In this document: positions 1-8,446 of the stretch, in pieces | Layout: every line of letters starts with the position of its first letter | Numbering within the stretch: position 1 is the first letter of the stretch | Assembly (NCBI GenBank): GCA_949076555.1 | Contig: CARUOB010000054.1 | Location: forward strand, 1 to 21,582 | Direction: 5' to 3' | DNA: 21,582 nucleotides | DNA from: an uncultured Lachnospiraceae bacterium | Lineage (GTDB): Bacteria; Bacillota; Clostridia; Lachnospirales; Lachnospiraceae | Notes under the pieces: model-generated | The model's input: only the letters and a program-made list of their open reading frames with translations | Databases searched by the model: none | What the model was told of the DNA's origin: nothing | Translations under genes and position numbers: made by a program

Positions 1-1
1 C

Positions 2-256
2 TACGGCATGGGCAGCATCAGCGCGATCCACGGTATCACCCTTTCCGCATGGGCGTTTGCGGGTCTTACCGGAAACCAGATCGCGACCTTGATCGTGAGC
101 AATACGGGCAGCTTTATCGAGGATTCGCACGGCAATATGGTGAATCCCGTGGGATACCAGAACGTGCTGTACTTTACAATCGTGCTCTATATTATCGCAC
201 TGTTGATCAGTCTCTTCCTTGTGAAGCCTGCAAGTACGGATAATTCGCGAAAGTAA
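2..256 (+). CDS. OFA-type MFS transporter, 3' end only (partial)
   Basis: This is the C-terminal end of a membrane carrier; the frame is open from the first bases of the window, so the 5' part lies outside it. Visible are a conserved-looking stretch of the sort seen in late helices of oxalate/formate antiporter (OFA) family MFS proteins (YGMGSISAIHGITLSAWAFA, then a glycine-rich GLTGNQ segment), a short hydrophilic loop, and a last hydrophobic helix (roughly VLYFTIVLYIIALLISLFLV) followed by a short polar tail. OFA carriers exchange or import small carboxylates; the substrate cannot be read from this fragment. A strong terminator follows 25 bp after the stop, so this is the last gene of its transcript. 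The MFS assignment is confident, the OFA subfamily likely. Confidence 0.8.
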   Translation, partial: YGMGSISAIHGITLSAWAFAGLTGNQIATLIVSNTGSFIEDSHGNMVNPVGYQNVLYFTIVLYIIALLISLFLVKPASTDNSRK

Positions 257-280
257 TGAGCTTGCGCTACGGAATATATT

Positions 281-334
281 TTTACAAAGCAAAAACCCCG
301 GAGGCCTGACCTTCGGGGCTTTTGCTTGTGTAAA
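281..334 (+). terminator. Intrinsic terminator of the MFS gene, possibly bidirectional
   Basis: A long near-perfect inverted repeat: TTTACA...AGCAAAA.CCCCG.AGG on the left pairs with CCT.CGGGG.TTTTGCT...TGTAAA on the right. The GC core is flanked by A and T runs on opposite sides, so it could also stop transcripts coming from the minus-strand gene that ends at 465. Beyond it, 335-464 is AT-rich; a 7-bp hairpin (GACTTGA 363-369 / TCAAGTC 379-385) is the only other structure seen. Confidence 0.85.
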
Positions 335-464
335 AGGGGAATTCTTCGGAATTGCTATTGCCGACTTGACTTCCGTGATCAAGTCTGTAACTAATATACC
401 GTGTTTTCATCCTGTAGTCTATAATTATATTGCAAAAGAATAATACTATATTAGCGAAAGAACT

Positions 465-2729
465 TTACATGAGCAGATACTCCCGCTGCTTCTGAAGCTC
501 CGGAGGAACCTCAACTCCTGTGTTTTTGAGCTTTTGGAAGACGTTGTCATAATGATGAATCTTCTGCGATTGTTTAATATCGTAGCGTGCCATCGTTTCC
601 TTGTAGAGCGGGTTCGCCATCAGCCTTGTGCGGATCTCCTTGGAGAAAGGACAGTAGGTGAAAATAATGTTGCGGGACACCTTGTTCAATCTCGGAGAAC
701 CTGCGCCCTCGTAGAGAATCCACGCCTCGTAGTCACGGATGAACATTTCCTTATAACTGTTTTTCGCCTTCTTCATGCCGAGCTTAATTTTGTCCTTGGC
801 ATCTGCGGACAGCTCATGGTTCTTACGGTAGAACTGGATGTAATCGAAGTATTCGCTCGTAAGCGATGCCTCGGAAATATCGTTCCAGCGGGCGCCCTGT
901 ACGCGTTTGCACATTTCCCAGCGGAAGTCTCCGGTCAGGCGGACAAGGATGTTGGTCAGATCTTCCATCTGGAAGATGGAAACCATCATACGGGCCGGGG
1001 TGGTACGTTTGCGCCCCTCGATCTCCTGCCATGCGATGCCGCGGCTTCCCACGTTAGGCATCAGGATGATATCGGGGAGTACCTCCACGCCGACGGATTC
1101 CTTGCCGATGCCGATGTCGGGATTTGTGTAAATAACTTCGCGGTAGTAGGCGCTGAAGTCGATATCCCGGATTTTGCGGAAGGCTTCTTCCACTTTGTCC
1201 GCGGATACCAGTGTGTCGTCCAGCTCTTTCAGGACATTATGTTCGGAAAAGACGGGGCAGAAACTCAGCACACGGCCGAAGGTAATTTTGTTGACGGTGG
1301 TGAACATATTGCGTATCTCGAACAGCACCTTTTCCGTCAAGTCGTTCTGCATCCGCGCTTCGTCTGCGGCCGTTATGTTGCCGGACATTTTCTGCTCACG
1401 CAGGAAGGTGGGAAAGTCTGCGTCAAATTCGTTGCGGCTTGGCTCCTTCTGGCCCTTATAGATGGCGGTAAACCATTCGTAGGCCGTATAAACCTTGCGC
1501 TTGGGATCGGTCGGAAGTTTATCCACGATCCGGTAAAGGTGAGCGGCATTTTCATGGCCTGCCAGATGTTCGTCCACATAGCCGAAATTAAAGAACATTT
1601 TCACCACCTTGGGAACAGAAGAAGGGTCCTTCATGCTCTTTAAGAAGGCCTTTTCATATATGACGTAGAACTGCTTGGTGATCGACATACGCAGCTTTCT
1701 GGCAGCGTCATCGGAAGCGTTCTTATCCGTCATTTGGTCAAACTTCTTCACAGCCTCGCGGAAAGCGGCAGCAGTGTCGCTGTCTACCTCTGCGTAGGTG
1801 AGAATCTTGTTCATGGAGTCTTCCACATCAGGCACATCGTCAGCCGCAGCGGCAGGGCTGTCTTCCCCGGCGCCTTCTCCGAGATGCTCCAGTTTCGTCC
1901 GGTATTCCGCAACTCTCTGCTGATACATTTCCTTGTCGATGGAGGGCAGGTCCTCCATCTGGATCATCATCGTGGAAATTTTTGCACTCACGGTCGTGGA
2001 ATCCTGATCATTAGCGCCGATTCTATAGAGAAGGCTTGCGTAAAGATCAAAGAAGTCCAGATGATTTTCATTCATCAAAAAGCTGGCAATGTCCGCCTTG
2101 TAGTCGTAAAAGTCGCGGCAAATGGAAATGATGTGGTGAATATCCTGATCCGCTTTCAGGATGACTCCCGCGAGGAAATCAGGCGCATGAAATTTGGATG
2201 ACTTTCCGGTGACCATAGCGGTCAAATGCTCGTAATAGCCGTCCAGCCAGCTTTCCAGATCTTCCTCCAGTGTAAGCGGCGCCAGATCTTCCATATCAGG
2301 CAGCGCTCTGGGGGTAATTCCGTGTTTGACACAAATGGACTTGTACTCTTCGTAACGATCCATCAGAAAGTGATAAATATTTTCGCAGTCGAAACGCATC
2401 AATTCATACTGGTCATATATTTCACGAAACTGACGGAACAATGAGGAGACGATCATATTCGCAAGATCTACGCTTTTTTGCATCAGCGCGGAAAGCTGTG
2501 CGGCCGTACACGGATAGGAGGCAATTCCTGTGGGTTCCTCCGTCTCGTAGGTGATAAAGTGAGAGCCAAAAAAAATCTCACAGACGCCAATCACATCCCC
2601 CTTTTTCAGATAAAAAGTGCCTCCCGGATAAGAGGCGCAGACGCTTCCTTTAGCGACGACATGCAGGGCGGTTAGATTCTGTTCACTCTGAATTAACTGG
2701 GTGCCTGCAGGAAATTCTTTTACTGCCAT
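465..2729 (-). CDS. Large protein with N-terminal cyclic-nucleotide-binding-like domain, function unknown
   Basis: A 754-residue soluble protein. Residues 1-110 read like a cyclic-nucleotide-binding (Crp/CNB-type) beta-barrel: FPAGTQLIQSEQ, then ALHVVAKGSV, then YLKKGDVIGV. The phosphate-binding-cassette arginine of true cAMP binders is not evident, so ligand binding is uncertain. The rest is a long, mostly helical region without a helix-turn-helix that I recognise, with an acidic/alanine-rich linker near residues 288-306 (EGAGEDSPAAAADDVPDVED). No signal peptide or membrane segment is visible. The start at 2729 is supported by an AGGGGG ribosome site and a consensus promoter 44 bp upstream. 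It is transcribed alone, opposite to its neighbours. I infer a stress or signalling role only from the domain; the family function is not known to me. Confidence 0.8.
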   Translation of the reverse strand: MAVKEFPAGTQLIQSEQNLTALHVVAKGSVCASYPGGTFYLKKGDVIGVCEIFFGSHFITYETEEPTGIASYPCTAAQLSALMQKSVDLANMIVSSLFRQFREIYDQYELMRFDCENIYHFLMDRYEEYKSICVKHGITPRALPDMEDLAPLTLEEDLESWLDGYYEHLTAMVTGKSSKFHAPDFLAGVILKADQDIHHIISICRDFYDYKADIASFLMNENHLDFFDLYASLLYRIGANDQDSTTVSAKISTMMIQMEDLPSIDKEMYQQRVAEYRTKLEHLGEGAGEDSPAAAADDVPDVEDSMNKILTYAEVDSDTAAAFREAVKKFDQMTDKNASDDAARKLRMSITKQFYVIYEKAFLKSMKDPSSVPKVVKMFFNFGYVDEHLAGHENAAHLYRIVDKLPTDPKRKVYTAYEWFTAIYKGQKEPSRNEFDADFPTFLREQKMSGNITAADEARMQNDLTEKVLFEIRNMFTTVNKITFGRVLSFCPVFSEHNVLKELDDTLVSADKVEEAFRKIRDIDFSAYYREVIYTNPDIGIGKESVGVEVLPDIILMPNVGSRGIAWQEIEGRKRTTPARMMVSIFQMEDLTNILVRLTGDFRWEMCKRVQGARWNDISEASLTSEYFDYIQFYRKNHELSADAKDKIKLGMKKAKNSYKEMFIRDYEAWILYEGAGSPRLNKVSRNIIFTYCPFSKEIRTRLMANPLYKETMARYDIKQSQKIHHYDNVFQKLKNTGVEVPPELQKQREYLLM

Positions 2730-2772
2730 TTGATTACCCCCTTATGCAAATTAATACGAAAACCTTGTATCT

Positions 2773-2801
2773 ATCTTATGCTTTTTTGGGAAAAAAGTCA
2801 A
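2773..2801 (-). promoter_or_regulatory. Promoter of the CNB-domain gene
   Basis: Read on the minus strand: -35 TTGACT (2801-2796), a 17-bp spacer, and -10 TAAGAT (2778-2773). The -10 lies 44 bp before the start codon at 2729. The spacer contains T5 and A6 runs around CCC, which suggests intrinsic curvature. Confidence 0.7.
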
Positions 2802-2853
2802 TGAGAATGGCCCGTTCACATCTGGTTGTGCCGTATTTTGGAAATTGGACAAT

Positions 2854-3009
2854 GGCTATTTGTAACAGTTCAGCCTTGCATTATTCCGCGAGTAAAATCG
2901 CTCTGCATGCGATTTTGCGAGTTGTGCAAGCGCCAAAATGCGACTTTGGAGCATTTTGTGTGCATCAGACGTGGCAGTGAAGCCGAAGGCTGAACTGTTA
3001 CGGCTATTT
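2854..3009. mobile_element. MITE (IS66-like ends) with 8-bp target site duplication
   Basis: The element itself is 2862-3001 (140 bp). Its ends are perfect 16-bp inverted repeats: GTAACAGTTCAGCCTT (2862-2877) and its reverse complement (2986-3001). They are directly flanked by the 8-bp direct repeat GGCTATTT at 2854-2861 and 3002-3009, the signature of transposition. The interior codes for nothing and holds two internal inverted repeats, AAAATCGC/GCGATTTT and CAAAATGC/GCATTTTG. Ends starting GTAA together with 8-bp duplications are known traits of the IS66 family, so I infer that this is a non-autonomous derivative mobilised by an IS66-type transposase elsewhere. It sits between two divergent genes and interrupts neither. 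Confidence 0.85.
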
Positions 3010-3038
3010 TTGTGCTGTACTTTTCGGATATTTATGTT
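3010..3038 (+). promoter_or_regulatory. Possible promoter of the 3130 gene
   Basis: -35 TTGTGC (3010-3015), a 17-bp spacer and -10 TATGTT (3033-3038). Both hexamers are imperfect. The -35 begins one base after the MITE's right-hand target duplication, so the insertion replaced whatever lay upstream of this promoter. Confidence 0.35.
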
Positions 3039-3129
3039 AAAATTGAAAATGACAGACTTGTCGGGGGTTTTGGGCCTGCAGGTCAATATGGATTACGGGA
3101 AATTAAGAAACGGAAGTGAGTGAAAAACA

Positions 3130-3660
3130 ATGGAAAAGACACAGATAGAGAAAGAGGACATTGCCTACAGACAGCAGGTAGTTAATGAATACAGGGCGGA
3201 CGTGGAGAGACTGGCCCGTTACCTGTCCTGGCTTGAGAGCAAGAACGGCATGCGTGTACAGCAGAGTTATTCCGGTTCCGGGATTGAGGAACACTCCATC
3301 GCATTCCCGGTGTATGACGGCACCCTGATGAATTTTATCAAGGAGGCACAGCGGACGAAACTTGTGGATCGGAATTACAGATATATTTATTCACGAAACA
3401 GGATTCGTGTGTTGGAGGACGAGCTTCGCGCGATCAAAAGGGCGGATATCCGGGAGATGGATGTGCTCAAAGGCATTCTCTCCAAATATGTGCTGGAGGG
3501 CATGACCAAGGGCAGAAGATGGTCAGAGGCGGTGGAAAACGGTATTTTCCTTCAGGTGATTAAGAAAATGAAGGAAAATCTGGACTTCTGGGATCATCCG
3601 GTACAGACCAGAACGGTCAATGTCAAGAAAGAGCAAAACCAGGAGAAGGGCGCAGAGTAA
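3130..3660 (+). CDS. Hypothetical protein, 176 aa
   Basis: I do not recognise this gene with confidence. The product is soluble and charged: a helical N-terminus rich in E/R/K (about residues 1-40), a middle with the segment GTLMNFIKEA, and a C-terminal part with YVLEGMTKGRRWSEAVENGI followed by FLQVIKKMKE. That last part vaguely resembles small DUF6508-type proteins, where a similar 'GxxWxxAVxxGxFL' stretch occurs; this is a weak recollection. The tail is basic and polar (KKEQNQEKGAE). The gene is followed after 40 bp by a TetR-type regulator on the same strand with no terminator between, so the two are probably cotranscribed. No membrane segment or signal peptide is visible. Confidence 0.7.
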   Translation: MEKTQIEKEDIAYRQQVVNEYRADVERLARYLSWLESKNGMRVQQSYSGSGIEEHSIAFPVYDGTLMNFIKEAQRTKLVDRNYRYIYSRNRIRVLEDELRAIKRADIREMDVLKGILSKYVLEGMTKGRRWSEAVENGIFLQVIKKMKENLDFWDHPVQTRTVNVKKEQNQEKGAE

Positions 3661-3700
3661 CGCTGGCCGCAGGATACATTTTAGGGGAGATAAGGTAACG

Positions 3701-4285
3701 ATGGGAGAAAAATCAGCGCAGAAAAGGAAGTACATACTGGATACGGCCAGAAAAGTGTTTGTGGAAAAGGGATTTAAGAGCGTGACCATGAAGGACATCG
3801 TGGAAGCCTGCGAGATCAGCCGAGGCGGTCTGTATCTGTATTTTGAAAGCACGGATCAGATCTTGATGGAAGTGCTGCAGATGGAGGCGGACGAAACGGA
3901 CGATGTGTTCACGGAGCAGATTGCCAGAGAGGATTCTGCGGCGGATATTTTGACGCTCTTTTTAAAGGAACAGAAAAAAGAACTTTTGCAGAATAAGGAT
4001 AATTTGACTGTAGCGGTCTATGAATATTTTTTTGCCCATAAATCGACCGACAAGAATAACATGCTTCGCAGACAGTTTGACGCGGGTGTCAAAGTGATAG
4101 AGAAGCTGATTGGGGCGGGGATTGCCAGCGGCGAGTTTTACTGCGAGAATCCAAAGGGGGCGGCGGCCAATATAATGTACGTGCTGGAGGGATTGAAGAT
4201 CAACGCGCAGACTTTCGGCATTACGGAAAAGATGGTGGACGAGCAGCTTCTTTATATTATGCAGGGATTGATTACGGAGATTTGA
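3701..4285 (+). CDS. TetR/AcrR-family transcriptional regulator
   Basis: A 194-residue one-component regulator. The N-terminal DNA-binding domain (about residues 8-55) has the typical order: KYILDTARKVFVEKGFKSVT, then MKDIVEACEISRGGLYLYFE, where the helix-turn-helix ends in the usual LYxYF recognition helix. Residues 60-194 form the variable helical ligand/dimer domain. I chose the ATG at 3701 over the longer reading from 3620 because a GGGGAG ribosome site lies about 10 bp upstream and because the extra 27 residues are basic and overlap the preceding gene. It follows the 176-aa gene closely and a terminator lies 18 bp after its stop. TetR proteins usually repress nearby genes; the target here may be its own two-gene unit. 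The effector is unknown. Confidence 0.88.
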   Translation: MGEKSAQKRKYILDTARKVFVEKGFKSVTMKDIVEACEISRGGLYLYFESTDQILMEVLQMEADETDDVFTEQIAREDSAADILTLFLKEQKKELLQNKDNLTVAVYEYFFAHKSTDKNNMLRRQFDAGVKVIEKLIGAGIASGEFYCENPKGAAANIMYVLEGLKINAQTFGITEKMVDEQLLYIMQGLITEI

Positions 4286-4302
4286 GGACGGCAGGGAAAA
4301 AA

Positions 4303-4328
4303 GATACTCCGTGGACGGGGTATCTTTT
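4303..4328 (+). terminator. Intrinsic terminator between tetR and purL
   Basis: GATACTCC (4303-4310), a 6-nt loop, GGGGTATC (4317-4324) with one G-T pair, then TTTT. A run of A precedes the stem, so it may work in both directions. It separates the regulator unit from purL. Confidence 0.75.
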
Positions 4329-4387
4329 ATCAGTTAAAGTTTATCGTGGGACAAGACGGGATTAATGACAATGGAGGAGAACGGATT

Positions 4388-7300
4388 ATGGGAAACGTCA
4401 GACGAATTTATGTGGAAAAGAAGGAGCCTTTTGCGGTGAAAGCCAGAGAGCTTAAGGAGGAGATCGAAAGTTTTCTGGGCATAAAGAGCGTGGAGCAGGT
4501 GCGGGTTTTCATACGCTACGATGTGGAGAATATTTCCGATGAGGTTTTCGAGAGAGCCTGCCTCACCGTGTTTTCGGAACCGCCTGTAGATATTTTATAC
4601 CGGGAGCAGTTGGAGATCCCGGAAGACGGGCATGTCTTTTCCGTGGAGTTTCTGCCGGGGCAGTTTGACCAGCGGGCGGATTCCGCGGTGCAGTGCGCGC
4701 AGTTTTTGAAGGAAGATGAGGAACCGATCATTCGGACAGCAGTGACTTATATGGTCAATGGAAAGGTGACGGACGAAGAACTTGCCCGGATTAAGGCTTA
4801 CTGTATCAATCCTGTGGATTCGAGAGAGACCGGTATGGTGAAACCGGATACGCTGGTGATGGATTATGAGGAGCCTGCGGATGTGGCTGTGCTGGAAAAC
4901 CTTCCGGAGCGGGAGGATTTTGTGGATATGCCGCAGGCGCAGCTAAAGGAGCTTTACGAGTCCCTCGGTCTTGCCATGACGTTCAAGGACTTTCTGCATA
5001 TTCAGGATTATTTTGCGAAGGAGGAGAAGCGGAATCCTACCATGACGGAAATCCGGGTGCTGGATACGTACTGGTCCGACCACTGCCGCCATACGACTTT
5101 TTCCACGGAGCTTAAGAACGTGAGCTTCGGGGAGGGAAGATACAGAGAGCCGCTGGAGGGGACTTACCTGGATTACCTGAAAGTGAGAGAAGAGCTTTTT
5201 AAAGGCAGGGAAGATAAGTTTGTCTGCCTGATGGATCTGGCGTTGATGGCTATGCGGAAGTTGAAAAAGGACGGGAAGCTGGACGATATGGAGGAGTCCG
5301 ATGAGATCAACGCCTGCTCCGTGGTGGTGCCGGTGGAGATGGACTACGGCGACGGCCCGGTGACGGAGGAGTGGCTTGTATTTTTCAAGAACGAGACGCA
5401 CAACCATCCCACTGAGATCGAGCCTTTCGGCGGTGCGGCCACGTGTCTTGGCGGCGCCATCCGCGATCCCCTTTCGGGCAGAGGCTATGTCTATCAGGCG
5501 ATGCGCGTGACTGGAGCGGCAGACCCCACGGTGCCGGTGGCGGACACGCTAAAGGGAAAGCTGCCCCAGAAAAAGCTGGTGCGGGGCGCGGCTAACGGGT
5601 ATTCTTCTTACGGAAACCAGATCGGTCTGGCGACCGGATTGGTCAAGGAGATCTATCACCCCAATTATGTGGCGAAACGGATGGAGATTGGCGCGGTGAT
5701 GGGAGCGGCGCCGAGAAAGAATGTGATCCGGGAAACTTCCGATCCGGACGATGTCATTATTCTTCTGGGCGGCAGAACCGGGCGCGACGGCTGCGGCGGC
5801 GCTACGGGTTCTTCCAAAGTGCACACGGAGAAGTCCATTGATACGTGCGGTGCGGAGGTACAGAAAGGAAACGCACCCACAGAGCGGAAAATCCAGAGAT
5901 TGTTTCGGCGTGGGGAAGTGAGCCGACTGATTAAGAAATGTAACGATTTCGGCGCGGGCGGTGTGTCCGTGGCGATCGGAGAGCTGGCGGACGGCCTTGT
6001 GGTGGATCTGGACAAGGTGCCGAAAAAGTATGCGGGTCTGGACGGGACAGAGCTTGCGATCTCGGAATCCCAGGAGCGTATGGCTGTCGTCGTATCGCCC
6101 GCCGATGTGGACATGTTCCTGGACTATGCCGCGCAGGAAAATCTGGAGGCGGTGCCTGTGGCGGTGGTAACCAAGGAGCCAAGACTGGTGCTCAAATGGC
6201 GCGGGAAGAAAATCGTGGATCTGTCCAGAGCCTTTTTGGACACCAACGGCGCCCATCAGGAGACGGACGTCCATGTGGAGATTCCCGACGAGAAAGAAAA
6301 TTATCTGAAAAAGATCGCCACGCCCACGGTGGCTGAGGCGCTTGCCCGCAAGGATGTAAAAGCGGCGTGGCTTTCGCTTCTTGGTGATTTGAATGTCTGC
6401 TCCCAGAAGGGACTTGTGGAAATGTTTGACGCGTCCATCGGAGCAGGCAGTGTGTATATGCCGTATGGCGGCAAGTATCAGCTCACAGAGACGCAGGCTA
6501 TGGTGGCAAAACTCCCCACATTGGAGGGAAAAACGGACACCGTAACCATGATGAGCTATGGTTTTGACCCCTATCTGTCGAGCTGGAGTCCGTACCACGG
6601 CGCGGTTTACGCGGTGACCGAGTCCATGGCGAAGATTGTGGCAAACGGCGGAGATTACCGGACGATCCGCTTCACCTTCCAGGAGTATTTCAGGCGCATG
6701 AGCGGGGAGCCGTCCCGCTGGAGCCAGCCCTTTGCGGCGTTGCTCGGTGCCTACGATGCCCAGATGAAGTATGGCCTGCCATCCATCGGCGGGAAGGATT
6801 CCATGTCCGGCACCTTCAACGATATCGACGTGCCCCCTACGCTGGTGTCCTTTGCGGTCAATGTGAATCAGAGCGGAAATATTGTCACACCCGAATTAAA
6901 ATATCCGGGGGATCGTCTCGTGCGGTTCCGTATCCCGCGGGATGCCTATGATCTGCCTGTGTATGACGAAGTTATGACACTTTATGACAAGATAATGACA
7001 TTAATGTCAGAGTATACTGACACGGAAGTCATAAATGGAATGCCGGTTAAGTTCAGGAAGAGAAAGATCGTGGCGGCCTATGCGCTTGATGCAAAGGGCG
7101 TGGCGGCGGCCGTGAGCAAGATGGCCTTTGGAAACGGCCTTGGTGTGGCGGTGGATTCCTCCTATAAGATGGACTATCTGTTTGACAATGGCCTTGGCGA
7201 TATCGTGGCAGAGATGCCCGCAAAAGAGGTGCACCACTTGAAAGCAATGGGGATTTCCTATGAGGAGATCGGCACCGTGACGGCGGACGGCGCATTCACC

Positions 7301-8254
7301 TACGGTTCCATGAAGATTGACGGAGCCGAGGCGGTGCAGGTATGGCGTGAAAAGCTGGACAAGGTATTTCCCTATACGGCCGGAAAGGACAAGAGTCCGC
7401 TGGCATCGGATCTGTACCGGGCGGACAGCGTCTATGTGTGCAGACATAAAGTGGCGAAGCCCACGGTATTTATTCCCGTATTCCCGGGTACGAACTGTGA
7501 GTACGACAGCGCGCAGGCTTTTGAGAGAGCAGGAGCGGAAACTGTCGTAAAGGTGTTTAAGAACCGGAACGCGGCGGATATCAGAGAGAGCGTGGAGGCC
7601 TTTGAGCGGGCGATCGAACAGGCGCAGATCATTATGTTCCCCGGCGGTTTTTCCGCGGGTGACGAGCCGGACGGTTCCGCCAAGTTCTTCGCCACCGCGT
7701 TCCAGAACGAGAAGATCAAAGAAGCGGTGATGCGGCTTTTGAACGAGAGGGACGGGCTGGCACTGGGAATCTGTAACGGTTTCCAAGCGTTGATTAAGCT
7801 GGGGCTTGTGCCTTACGGTGAGATTCGCGGGCAGGAGGCGGATTCACCGACCCTGACTTTCAACACGGTGAACCGGCATATTTCCAAGATGGTTTATTTA
7901 AAGGTGGTTTCCAACAAGTCTCCATGGCTTGCCGGAGCGGAACTTGGTCAGATTTATGTAAACCCGGCTTCACACGGTGAGGGACGGTTCGTGGCGCCGA
8001 AAGAGTGGATTGACAGGCTGTTTGCAAACGGACAAGTAGCTACCCAGTATGCGGATGCCGATGGGAATGTGTCCATGGACGAGGAGTGGAACATCAACGG
8101 TTCCTACGCGTCGATCGAGGGCATCACCTCTCCGGACGGACGTATTCTGGGCAAGATGGCGCATGCGGAGAGAAGGGGCGACTGTGTGGCTGTGAATATT
8201 TTTGGCGATCAGGATATGAAGATATTCGAGAGCGGCGTTGGGTATTTCAGGTAG
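4388..8254 (+). CDS. purL: Phosphoribosylformylglycinamidine synthase, single-chain (FGAM synthase)
   Basis: Catalyses the fourth step of purine synthesis: FGAR + glutamine + ATP to FGAM. At 1288 residues it is the large one-polypeptide form, carrying synthetase and glutaminase parts together. The synthetase core shows the conserved KNETHNHPTEIEPFGGAATC stretch near residues 333-352 and a second-half GGKDSMSGTF motif. The C-terminal class I glutamine amidotransferase begins with FIPVFPGTNCEYDSA and has the nucleophile C1129 (LGICNGFQAL) and the dyad H1196/E1198 (PASHGEGRF). The ATG at 4388 is preceded by GGAGGA at 9-bp spacing, so I prefer it to the GTG at 4346. A short AT-rich, repetitive patch encodes about residues 860-885. 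No other purine gene is adjacent; it seems to be a one-gene unit. Confidence 0.96.
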   Translation: MGNVRRIYVEKKEPFAVKARELKEEIESFLGIKSVEQVRVFIRYDVENISDEVFERACLTVFSEPPVDILYREQLEIPEDGHVFSVEFLPGQFDQRADSAVQCAQFLKEDEEPIIRTAVTYMVNGKVTDEELARIKAYCINPVDSRETGMVKPDTLVMDYEEPADVAVLENLPEREDFVDMPQAQLKELYESLGLAMTFKDFLHIQDYFAKEEKRNPTMTEIRVLDTYWSDHCRHTTFSTELKNVSFGEGRYREPLEGTYLDYLKVREELFKGREDKFVCLMDLALMAMRKLKKDGKLDDMEESDEINACSVVVPVEMDYGDGPVTEEWLVFFKNETHNHPTEIEPFGGAATCLGGAIRDPLSGRGYVYQAMRVTGAADPTVPVADTLKGKLPQKKLVRGAANGYSSYGNQIGLATGLVKEIYHPNYVAKRMEIGAVMGAAPRKNVIRETSDPDDVIILLGGRTGRDGCGGATGSSKVHTEKSIDTCGAEVQKGNAPTERKIQRLFRRGEVSRLIKKCNDFGAGGVSVAIGELADGLVVDLDKVPKKYAGLDGTELAISESQERMAVVVSPADVDMFLDYAAQENLEAVPVAVVTKEPRLVLKWRGKKIVDLSRAFLDTNGAHQETDVHVEIPDEKENYLKKIATPTVAEALARKDVKAAWLSLLGDLNVCSQKGLVEMFDASIGAGSVYMPYGGKYQLTETQAMVAKLPTLEGKTDTVTMMSYGFDPYLSSWSPYHGAVYAVTESMAKIVANGGDYRTIRFTFQEYFRRMSGEPSRWSQPFAALLGAYDAQMKYGLPSIGGKDSMSGTFNDIDVPPTLVSFAVNVNQSGNIVTPELKYPGDRLVRFRIPRDAYDLPVYDEVMTLYDKIMTLMSEYTDTEVINGMPVKFRKRKIVAAYALDAKGVAAAVSKMAFGNGLGVAVDSSYKMDYLFDNGLGDIVAEMPAKEVHHLKAMGISYEEIGTVTADGAFTYGSMKIDGAEAVQVWREKLDKVFPYTAGKDKSPLASDLYRADSVYVCRHKVAKPTVFIPVFPGTNCEYDSAQAFERAGAETVVKVFKNRNAADIRESVEAFERAIEQAQIIMFPGGFSAGDEPDGSAKFFATAFQNEKIKEAVMRLLNERDGLALGICNGFQALIKLGLVPYGEIRGQEADSPTLTFNTVNRHISKMVYLKVVSNKSPWLAGAELGQIYVNPASHGEGRFVAPKEWIDRLFANGQVATQYADADGNVSMDEEWNINGSYASIEGITSPDGRILGKMAHAERRGDCVAVNIFGDQDMKIFESGVGYFR

Positions 8255-8372
8255 GAGTTTGGGAGCGCGGAGGATGATACAAAACTGTCACCGGGAAATG
8301 CAAAAAACAATATATTTAAAAGTATGGTATACCAAGAACAATAATTATATGATACAATAGGCGATGGCAAAG

Positions 8373-8405
8373 GAGCCTCCGCATACGATACGTGTGCGGA
8401 GGCTT
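8373..8405. promoter_or_regulatory. Stable hairpin between purL and carA
   Basis: GCCTCCGCA (8375-8383) pairs perfectly with TGCGGAGGC (8395-8403), extended inward by TAC/GTG and outward by A-T and G-T. No T-run follows on the plus strand (TTACTAAAAAG), so it is an imperfect terminator at best. It could be an attenuator or processing structure in the carA leader. A weak -10-like TACAAT lies upstream at 8353-8358. Nothing else recognisable is seen in 8255-8446. Confidence 0.55.
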
Positions 8406-8446
8406 ACTAAAAAGAAAAATGGCCGGCGAAAGGGACAGGGTAGAAG

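Noticed and set aside
534..1643. 369-aa plus-strand open frame opposite the CNB-domain gene
   Set aside because: It is antisense to a well-supported gene, has no ribosome site, and its composition (rich in H, F, V, R) is typical of a mirror frame.
3620..3700. N-terminal extension of the TetR gene
   Set aside because: The extra residues overlap the previous gene, are unlike TetR N-termini, and the ATG at 3701 has a good ribosome site.
5549..6598. 349-aa minus-strand frame inside purL
   Set aside because: Antisense to conserved PurL sequence; no start signal.
8255..8446. PyrR attenuator before carA
   Set aside because: No PyrR-binding consensus or terminator/antiterminator pair could be found; only one hairpin without a T-run.
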